A model generated the notes under the pieces. It saw only the letters and a list, made by a program, of their open reading frames with translations, searched no databases and was not told where the DNA came from. Position numbers and translations under genes: made by a program. A DNA stretch of 6,814 nt, from NCBI GenBank assembly GCA_937958695.1, contig CALGNK010000056.1, forward strand, positions 1 to 6,814. Reading direction: 5' to 3'. Origin of the DNA: an uncultured bacterium. GTDB lineage: Bacteria > DUMJ01. How positions within the stretch are numbered: the first letter of the stretch is position 1; every line of letters begins with the position of its first letter. Of the stretch, positions 1 through 5,416 are shown piece by piece.

Positions 1-1
1 A

Positions 2-451
2 TGTTATCATAATCCCAATAGTAAGTGGGCAAATAAAAGAAGAGACTACAAATCTAAGGTAAAGAAGTCACCTAGAGAGAAAGAGCCAGGATATATAGAG
101 ATAGACTCAATAATCAAGTTTATAGATGGTATAAGGGTATATGTAATTAATGCTATAGATATAAAGACAAAGTTTATTTTTTCACAAGCATATAGGAGCC
201 TTAGCAGTAATAATGCATTAGACTTTTTCAAGAAGTTAGAAAGGGATAGAACATAGATTTATATATCCGAGGAATCCAAAGATAAATGGGTACATAGAAA
301 GATTTAATAGGAGCATACAGGAAGAGTTTCTAGCATTATATATTATATAATCTGGTACAATACTAAGAGGGCTCATAAAAGCTTAGGGTATTTATCTCCA
401 ATTGATTATATGTTAAAATTTTATCCAGAGTCTCAAATGTATGCGACGTCT
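2..451 (+). pseudogene. Decayed DDE (rve-type) transposase, left-truncated by window edge
   Basis: Remnant of an integrase-core transposase of the IS3/IS481 type, read in two frames. Frame A (codons from position 2 to a stop at 254-256) starts inside a basic linker and gives PGYIEIDSIIKFIDG, with the first catalytic Asp at 104-106, then the core strand VYVINAIDIKTKFIFSQAY and SSNNALDFFKKLE. Frame B (from about 252) gives HRFIYPRNPKINGYIERFN, with the catalytic Glu at 297-299, then QEEFL and a stop at 348-350. Back in frame A, from about 347, it gives WYNTKRAHKSLGYLSPIDY and a tail ESQMYATS, which I recall as a usual C-terminal ending in this family. Between KKLE and HRF, the segment that should hold the TDNG Asp is gone. 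A second, shorter loss lies between EEFL and WYN. The helix-turn-helix part would lie left of the window. No terminal inverted repeat was found. It cannot encode an active enzyme. The family is confident, the exact IS subgroup is not. Confidence 0.85.
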
Positions 452-958
452 GCTCCTATTATAAAGAAGAACTGGGAAGACATTGGATTAAGAGTAATAC
501 TCAATGATGTTTACAATACACCAGAAGAAGGACTTAGAGATAGCGAAGGTACTTACATGATTCGTATGGCTCATACAGCAGAGATGGATCTCTGGACATA
601 TCCAGACTGGGTATTCCCTGGTCCTAATAATAGATCTTGGCCATTGGTAAGCCTCTGGATTAGGACTGGTGGCGCACAAGGTGAAAAGCCAGAACCTGGG
701 AGCCCAGAAGATAGATTATTAAAGCTCTACCAGAAAGGAGTTCAAGAGAAGGACTTAGTAAAGAGACATAGATTTGTTTGGGAAGCGGTTCAGATACATA
801 TCAAGGAAGGGCCATTCTTTATTGGTATAACTGGTGGTTTACCTATGCCTGTGGTAGTTAAGAAGAACTTTAGAAATGTTCCAAACTTTGGTGTCCTTGG
901 TCCTTGGGCTATCGGCGGTCCTGGTAACACCTGCCCAGAGCAATATTTCTTTGAATAA
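410..958 (+). pseudogene. C-terminal remnant of ABC transporter substrate-binding protein, fused to transposase tail
   Basis: From about position 452 the frame encodes roughly the last 168 residues of an extracellular solute-binding protein family 5 (OppA/DppA-type) protein. These lipoproteins or secreted proteins bind peptides or oligosaccharides for an ABC importer. Recognisable parts are the lobe element IIKKNWEDIGLRVILNDV, then WTYPDWVFPGPNN, a helix with EDRLLKLYQKGVQEKDLVKR, the strand GPFFIGITGG, VVVKKNFRNVP and the closing NTCPEQYFFE, followed by TAA. Full-length relatives are about 550-650 residues, so the signal peptide and first two thirds are missing. The first 14 or so codons from ATG 410 (MLKFYPESQMYATS) belong to the transposase. 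No Shine-Dalgarno precedes this ATG, so the start is only the first Met of a chimera. The SBP part itself has no internal stop or frameshift, which suggests the break is fairly recent. Expression is doubtful. Confidence 0.8.
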
Positions 959-967
959 TAGTATGTA

Positions 968-1006
968 ATATAGGGGCTGGCTAAGAGCCAGCCCCTATAT
1001 TTTTTA
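968..1006 (+). terminator. Strong Rho-independent terminator after the SBP remnant
   Basis: A perfect 15-bp stem (968-982 paired with 986-1000) closes on the three-base loop AAG. Its core is GGGGCTGGCT/AGCCAGCCCC, and a T-run follows at 1000-1005 on the plus strand. It sits 10 nt after the TAA of the binding-protein remnant and is the original terminator of that gene. On the minus strand the same hairpin begins 10 nt past the cobC stop but has no T-run after it, so it would be at most a weak terminator or 3'-end stabiliser for the cobalamin operon. Confidence 0.93.
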
Positions 1007-1010
1007 TTAC

Positions 1011-1601
1011 CTAGTCTAATATTTCAATCATACTTATCTTGTAGTCGGTGTCTCTATCTATAATAACAACTGTTCTATGAGAGATTTTAATATTCCAGTA
1101 AGCCTTTCCAGTAGCTGAAAGTAAGCCGAAAATCATTGCCTTTATAGGCCCTGCATGGGAGACAACTAAGATATTTTCATCTTTATGTGTTATAAATATA
1201 TTTTCTAAAACTTTTATTACTCTCTCCGTAAGTTCTCTAAATGTCTCTCCACCTGGAGGAGAAACGTTCCAAGGATCTTCTTGCCATTTTTTAAAAAGCT
1301 CAGAGTTGTTCTTACTCATATCCCATATAGAGACTCCAGTCCATCTGCCAAAATCCAGTTCTCTTAGCTCTTTCATATAATATACTGGAACGTTAAGAAA
1401 ACTATTTATAATTTCTGCTGTCTCTCTTGCCCTTAATAAATCACTAGAATATATAGAAGTAAATTTTATCTTACTTAGGATAATTCCTAGCTTTTTAGCG
1501 GTTTCTCTACCATTTTCATTAAGAGAAGTATCTGTCTGCCCTTGATATATACCTTCTCTATTCCAATCTGTCTCTCCATGTCTTACTACATAGATACTCA
1601 T
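1011..1601 (-). CDS. cobC: Alpha-ribazole phosphatase (histidine phosphatase family)
   Basis: Cytoplasmic phosphatase of the phosphoglycerate-mutase superfamily, 196 residues, the usual size. Visible catalytic set: the RHGET box with nucleophile His8 (and Arg7), Arg57 in the SSDLLRARETAE segment, Glu81 in LRELDFGRWTG, and the second His149 in VVSHAGPIK. PPGGET at 115-120 is the other family signature. The superfamily is certain. The specific role, removing the 5'-phosphate of alpha-ribazole phosphate or of adenosylcobalamin phosphate in the last steps of B12 assembly, is inferred from its being the fourth gene after cobU, cobT and cobS. The start ATG shares ATGA with the cobS stop (4-nt overlap), and no Shine-Dalgarno is visible, so translation probably relies on coupling to cobS. 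Out of this context it could only be called a generic histidine phosphatase. Confidence 0.93.
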   Translation of the reverse strand: MSIYVVRHGETDWNREGIYQGQTDTSLNENGRETAKKLGIILSKIKFTSIYSSDLLRARETAEIINSFLNVPVYYMKELRELDFGRWTGVSIWDMSKNNSELFKKWQEDPWNVSPPGGETFRELTERVIKVLENIFITHKDENILVVSHAGPIKAMIFGLLSATGKAYWNIKISHRTVVIIDRDTDYKISMIEILD

Positions 1602-2308
1602 AATAATATAAGGGTTATAACCTCGGTAAATTCACATATAGCACCATAGTTATCCCCGGTAAGCCCGCCTATACGCCAATTTAGATAAATGGCAAAGAGA
1701 TAACCACAGAGATAACTGATAGAAAATGCTATAAATCCACGAAACCTTCCTATAAGAATAGACAAGACAAGGACAAGAATAAATACCAGGATTAAATCCG
1801 CTCTAGACAAAGCACCTGAAAATATGCTACCTTTCCCTTCTTTCCTAGCATATGGAAATAAAAATATAGAAACAGTGACTATAAATCTACCAAATATGGG
1901 AGAGAGTAAAAGGGATAAGCCAGGCATGGTAGAGTTACTGAGGGATAGATACTTCATCCCAAGGATAAAGAATATACCAATAGCACCGAAAACTCCAATC
2001 CTACTATCCCTCATTATTTCCAAGATTCCTTCCCTATCTTTTCTACTCATAAGTCCATCTAATGTATCTGCAAAACCATCCAGATGAATCCCTCCACTAA
2101 TGAATTCCCAGATAAAAATAGTAATAAATATGGAGATATCTCTAGGTAAAAACTTAGAGAGTATACTATAAGATAGAAAGAGTATAACACCTATAGATAA
2201 GCCAACAAGTGGAAAAAACCTGGGGCTCTTTTTCAGCGAAGTCTCATCAAAACATCTTTTTATAGGTATTACCGTTAGGAATCTAAGAGCCTCTATAAAT
2301 TCAGACAT
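1598..2308 (-). CDS. cobS: Adenosylcobinamide-GDP ribazoletransferase (cobalamin synthase)
   Basis: Integral membrane enzyme that joins adenosylcobinamide-GDP with alpha-ribazole (or its 5'-phosphate), closing the nucleotide loop of cobalamin. It has 236 residues from the ATG chosen here, normal for CobS. Family signatures: N-terminal FIEALRFLTVIPI, the Asp-rich metal-binding motif GGIHLDGFADTLDG (72-85), RDSRIGVFG (100-108), and the C-terminal GGLTGDNYGA (214-223) followed by CEFTEV. About six hydrophobic segments are visible, near 31-50, 57-71, 105-120, 130-152, 171-189 and 190-209. The ATG at 2308 overlaps the cobT stop by 8 nt (ATGTCTGA) and has GGAG nine bases upstream. An in-frame TTG at 2332 would add eight residues (244 aa) but has no good ribosome binding site, so the ATG is preferred. 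It is the third gene of the cob operon. Confidence 0.95.
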   Translation of the reverse strand: MSEFIEALRFLTVIPIKRCFDETSLKKSPRFFPLVGLSIGVILFLSYSILSKFLPRDISIFITIFIWEFISGGIHLDGFADTLDGLMSRKDREGILEIMRDSRIGVFGAIGIFFILGMKYLSLSNSTMPGLSLLLSPIFGRFIVTVSIFLFPYARKEGKGSIFSGALSRADLILVFILVLVLSILIGRFRGFIAFSISYLCGYLFAIYLNWRIGGLTGDNYGAICEFTEVITLILL

Positions 2309-3359
2309 TCCTAGAAACTCCAGCCTCTTCAAAGGTCTTCATGTTATAATAGGCACTAAGTGCACAGTCTATAACAAGCATCCCTATAGCAGAACCAGTT
2401 CCCTCTCCCAATCTCATATCTAATGTGAGTAATGGCTTAAGCCCCATTAAATCCAAGGCTATCTTATGTCCCGGCTCTTTAGAAAGATGGGAAGGTATTA
2501 TATAGGGTAAGACATTAGGAGCCATTTTATATGCAACTAGAGCGCCTACTGTTGATATAAACCCATCTATTATAACTGGCTTCCCTATACTGGCACAACC
2601 TATAACTAGACCTGCTATGGCTCCTATCTCTAGCCCTCCAACCTTTGAAAGGACATCTATAGGATCTCTAGGATCTGGCTTATTGATATCTATCGATCTT
2701 GCTATTATATCTATCTTTCTTCTTATCCTCTCTTGATCTAACCCGGTTCCAGGACCAACTAGTAATTCTAGCGGAGTCGAGGGAGAAAAGACGCTCAATA
2801 TTGCAGAACTCGGAGTAGTGTTACCAATTCCCATCTCTCCAGTTCCTAATATATCAAAGCCTAATTCATTTAACTCTTCTACTACCTTTATCCCCACCTC
2901 TACAGACCTTATAGCAGATTCTCTGCTCATAGCAGGACCTTTAGAAAAATCGTTGGTTCCTCTAAGTACGTTATAATCTCTAAAGAATGGATGAGAAATA
3001 TCAATCCTCTTAGCAACTCCTACATCCACCACAAGCACTTTAGCATTAGCAGTAGAGGCAATTGCATTTATACCTGCCCCACCCGATAAAAAATTATATA
3101 CCATCTGAACAGTTACTTCCTGTGGATATGCACTTACACCACTTTTTGCTATCCCATGGTCTCCAGCCATAACAGCGATATATCTACTATTGATCTTAGG
3201 TTTATCAGTTCTCATTATTCCTGCCAATTGAACCACTATCTCTTCTAACCTGCCTAGACTTCTAGGAGGTTTTGTAAGGTTATCCCATCTCTCCCATACC
3301 CTCTTTTGGGCATCCTCATCTAAAGACATTATATTTCCTATAGCTTCATTTAGATTCAT
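2301..3359 (-). CDS. cobT: Nicotinate-nucleotide--dimethylbenzimidazole phosphoribosyltransferase
   Basis: Transfers phosphoribose from nicotinate mononucleotide to a lower-ligand base (dimethylbenzimidazole or another benzimidazole/purine), giving alpha-ribazole 5'-phosphate for CobS. It has 352 residues, the typical length. Visible family motifs are KPPRSLGRLE (30-39), MAGDHGIAKSGVSAYP (64-79), GGAGINAIA near 93-101, GTGEMGIGNTT (172-182), LVGPGTGLD near 200-208, and LDMRLGEGTGSA (313-324). In the last motif, Glu319 matches the catalytic base known as Glu317 in the Salmonella enzyme. The ATG at 3359 lies 14 nt inside the end of cobU and has a strong GGAGGTG ribosome binding site at 3364-3370. 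The sequence cannot tell which lower-ligand base is used. Confidence 0.97.
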   Translation of the reverse strand: MNLNEAIGNIMSLDEDAQKRVWERWDNLTKPPRSLGRLEEIVVQLAGIMRTDKPKINSRYIAVMAGDHGIAKSGVSAYPQEVTVQMVYNFLSGGAGINAIASTANAKVLVVDVGVAKRIDISHPFFRDYNVLRGTNDFSKGPAMSRESAIRSVEVGIKVVEELNELGFDILGTGEMGIGNTTPSSAILSVFSPSTPLELLVGPGTGLDQERIRRKIDIIARSIDINKPDPRDPIDVLSKVGGLEIGAIAGLVIGCASIGKPVIIDGFISTVGALVAYKMAPNVLPYIIPSHLSKEPGHKIALDLMGLKPLLTLDMRLGEGTGSAIGMLVIDCALSAYYNMKTFEEAGVSRNV

Positions 3360-3861
3360 TCTTCACCTCCAGTGGAATACCTGCTATCATAAAAAATACC
3401 TTATTAGCATACTTTGCAAAGATCTGGTTTATTTTACCTAGCAAGTCCCTATACCTCCTTCCAATCGGATACTCTGGAACAAGACCAAAACCAACCTCAT
3501 TAGATATCACAATAACTTCTGAGTTAATGTCTCTAGCATATAGAGCAACCTCTTCAGCTTTTCTTATAATCTCCTCATCTTTATATCCCTCTATTAGATT
3601 AGACACCCACATTGTAAGACAATCTAAGATTATAACCTCACTGTTAATACTTTTCATCGCCAAAAGTAATTCAACTGGTTCTTCGACAGTCTTCCAGTAT
3701 TTAGGCCTTTCTCTCTTGTGATTATCTATTCGCTCTTTCATTTCCTCGTCCAGAGGTAAGGCGGTGGCTATAAATGTTACTGTTCTTTTATCTACTGCCA
3801 AGCTCAATGCAAAACTACTCTTACCACTTCTAGCTCCACCGAGGATAAAAGTTAGGCTCAT
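3346..3861 (-). CDS. cobU: Bifunctional adenosylcobinamide kinase/adenosylcobinamide-phosphate guanylyltransferase
   Basis: First gene of the cob operon, 171 residues, normal for CobU/CobP. It phosphorylates adenosylcobinamide and then transfers GMP from GTP to give adenosylcobinamide-GDP, the CobS substrate. It shows a P-loop GGARSGKS (8-15), the ATA and RIDNHKRERP stretch carrying His48 (equivalent to the guanylylated His46 of Salmonella CobU), the Walker-B strand VIILDCLTMWVSNL with Asp80, and SNEVGFGLVPEYPIGRRYRD in the C-terminal half, ending in the usual AGIPLEVK. The ATG at 3861 has AAGGAG at 3869-3874, seven bases away, and a promoter lies just upstream. The C-terminus overlaps the cobT start by 14 nt. 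All signature residues are present, so it should be functional. Confidence 0.97.
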   Translation of the reverse strand: MSLTFILGGARSGKSSFALSLAVDKRTVTFIATALPLDEEMKERIDNHKRERPKYWKTVEEPVELLLAMKSINSEVIILDCLTMWVSNLIEGYKDEEIIRKAEEVALYARDINSEVIVISNEVGFGLVPEYPIGRRYRDLLGKINQIFAKYANKVFFMIAGIPLEVKNESK

Positions 3862-3868
3862 CTAAAAA

Positions 3869-3874
3869 CTCCTT
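3869..3874 (-). promoter_or_regulatory. cobU ribosome binding site
   Basis: Reads AAGGAG on the minus strand, seven bases before the cobU ATG. It fixes this start as the translation start. Confidence 0.85.
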
Positions 3875-3896
3875 TTCTAAAGACATCTTGGTTGAT

Positions 3897-3925
3897 ATAA
3901 TACTATGGGATGATGTACCAGTCAA
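3897..3925 (-). promoter_or_regulatory. Sigma70-type promoter for the cob operon
   Basis: On the minus strand, TTGACT (3920-3925) and TATTAT (3897-3902) are separated by exactly 17 bases, close to the sigma70 consensus. It lies in the 105-nt gap between the secreted-protein gene and cobU. The predicted start point near 3890 would leave a leader of about 30 nt, too short for a cobalamin riboswitch. A 5-bp inverted repeat (GTCAA at 3921-3925, TTGAC at 3932-3936, six-base spacer) overlaps the -35 box and could be an operator. That part is conjecture. Not tested by any scoring program. Confidence 0.6.
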
Positions 3926-3966
3926 GGGAAGTTGACCCTATAAACTCTCATAGGATAAAAGATGGT

Positions 3967-5403
3967 CTAGTCAAACCAAAATATCTCTGATACCATCCAA
4001 GGTTCTCTCGTACTCTTTCTTGTAAGGAAAACAAGATGCCCTATCTTCTCCCCTCTTTTCAAAAGATAGACTAATGCTTTGGTGTTACTCATATTAAAAC
4101 CGACCCTTGATATATATAACACTGTGTCTGAGACAAGATCTATCTTGTCTCTATCTATCAATGTAATAGAGGGAGTATTATTTGACTTCCAAAAGTCTTC
4201 AAGTATATATTCTTCTTCATTCTTTATATTGAAATCCTCTATAACTGCCCTGCCAAATTTTTTAGATAAACTCATATCAATTTGCTTATTTAATGTAAGA
4301 TCAACTAGATATATATTTCTAGGGATGATCTCTTCTAACTCTTTAGATTTAAAGAGTGAGGTATAGACTTCGTACTCGAAGCTAGTAATATAAGAAGCGT
4401 TTTTAAATAATGTCCTTTTATACCCATCCTCTACAGGCATTAAGCTGTAACCAAAAATCAACTCCCAATTCCAGACATAAGGTCTAGGATCAAGCTTATG
4501 TGGATTATAGAAAAAGTCCACCTGAAAATTATAAGGTCCATTATATCTCATCATCTGAATATAGAGCCTATCTACTTTAGAAAAGAATTCATTTACACCG
4601 TTATAGATACCTTCTAGCTCGCTTTTATAAATCCTATCAGAGTTACTAAGTTCAAAGAAAATACCGCTACTTCTATCTAGCGCAAAAGAATCTCCTTCTA
4701 AAAAGCTCCCGGGGGCGATAAATACCAAATCTACTATACCTTCGCCTCCAACTATATTCGAAGTCTTAAGGGGATAATAAATCTTATCAGTTTTGAATCT
4801 ATATACTAGTGGCTCTATCAGTCTGGTCTCTGTCTTTATTGGAGCATAATCAAAGACAAAATAATTGATACCTCTATTCACATAATCCTCAGCGATCTTA
4901 TAGAAATTGCTAAAATCACTTGATATATTTATATTTTTCTTACTAAAGAAATCTCTTACCCAATTGGCGAAATCAGATATATCATTTATCTTTATCAGTA
5001 TAACTTCATGAAGCCCTATCTTTTCACTCAACTTAATCTCAATAGATATGGCTCTAGCAGTCCCTCCCTTGAAGGCCCCTATATCTATAAGTTCAATCCC
5101 CTTCTCTTCGAGCATCAGTCTCTCTATCTCCCCAAAAGGATCGCCAAAGGCCAGTTTAACATCTGGCTCAGACGGAAAGGGGATAAACTCTAAAATGTAT
5201 GTATCTTTATCTGATTTCATCTCTGTCCCTAGGATTAGAATTTCTTCTTCAAAATTATGCATAATAATAGCTCTCTGTGAACTCTGAGATAGACTAACAG
5301 GCCAAGGAGAGATAGAACCTCTATCGGCTAAAGCAAGGTTAGATAAAGAAAAGATAGAGAAAAAAGATATTAAAATTATGATAAATCTATTTAGCTTTCT
5401 CAC
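3967..5403 (-). CDS. Secreted DUF2330-like protein with C-terminal 'SRVGFN' domain
   Basis: Function unknown, 478 residues. A clear Sec signal peptide is present: basic MRKLNR, a hydrophobic core, and ALA before Asp27 as a signal peptidase I site. No lipobox Cys is seen. The mature N-terminal part (about 27-240), with SQSSQRAIIMHN, EEEILILGTEM, a long-range LEFIPFPSEPDV and later YRFKTDKIYYPLKTSN, resembles DUF2330-type secreted proteins as I remember them. The C-terminal part (about 355-478), with YLVDLT, VIEDFNIKN, SRVGFN (432-437), then ALVYLL and LVFLTRK, resembles a separate family of extracytoplasmic proteins with an 'SRVGFN..ALVYV' signature. Assignments are from pattern memory. The start is GTG at 5401-5403 with an AGGAGG box (5411-5416) seven bases away. 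That box overlaps the rqcH stop, so the two genes are probably co-transcribed and coupled. No strong terminator follows before cobU. Confidence 0.8.
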   Translation of the reverse strand: MRKLNRFIIILISFFSIFSLSNLALADRGSISPWPVSLSQSSQRAIIMHNFEEEILILGTEMKSDKDTYILEFIPFPSEPDVKLAFGDPFGEIERLMLEEKGIELIDIGAFKGGTARAISIEIKLSEKIGLHEVILIKINDISDFANWVRDFFSKKNINISSDFSNFYKIAEDYVNRGINYFVFDYAPIKTETRLIEPLVYRFKTDKIYYPLKTSNIVGGEGIVDLVFIAPGSFLEGDSFALDRSSGIFFELSNSDRIYKSELEGIYNGVNEFFSKVDRLYIQMMRYNGPYNFQVDFFYNPHKLDPRPYVWNWELIFGYSLMPVEDGYKRTLFKNASYITSFEYEVYTSLFKSKELEEIIPRNIYLVDLTLNKQIDMSLSKKFGRAVIEDFNIKNEEEYILEDFWKSNNTPSITLIDRDKIDLVSDTVLYISRVGFNMSNTKALVYLLKRGEKIGHLVFLTRKSTREPWMVSEIFWFD

Positions 5404-5410
5404 AGTAATG

Positions 5411-5416
5411 CCTCCT
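5411..5416 (-). promoter_or_regulatory. Ribosome binding site overlapping the rqcH stop codon
   Basis: A perfect AGGAGG on the minus strand shares two bases with the TAG stop of the upstream gene (5415-5417) and stands seven bases before the GTG start of the secreted-protein gene. It decides the GTG as start and implies translational coupling. Confidence 0.9.

Noticed and set aside
46-231. Minus-strand 61-residue hydrophobic ORF
   Set aside because: It is the antisense of the transposase core, with no ribosome site or family resemblance.
410-412. ATG as a genuine start of a small intact gene
   Set aside because: No Shine-Dalgarno is present, and the first residues are transposase C-terminus, so it is a chimera and not a native gene.
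1824-2087. Plus-strand ORF inside cobS
   Set aside because: Antisense shadow of a well-supported membrane enzyme gene; the same holds for the plus-strand ORFs within cobU, the secreted-protein gene and the short minus-strand ORF at 488-679.
2309-2332. TTG start for cobS giving a 244-residue protein
   Set aside because: No good ribosome site precedes the TTG, while the ATG at 2308 has GGAG nine bases upstream and begins where CobS homologues normally begin.
3937-3954. Hairpin CCTAT/ATAGG as terminator of the secreted-protein gene
   Set aside because: Only five base pairs with an eight-base loop, and no T-run follows on the minus strand.
3932-3960. Plus-strand promoter-like pair TTGACC and ATAAAA
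   Set aside because: Poor -10 match and no plus-strand gene downstream; it probably reflects the palindrome at the cobU promoter.
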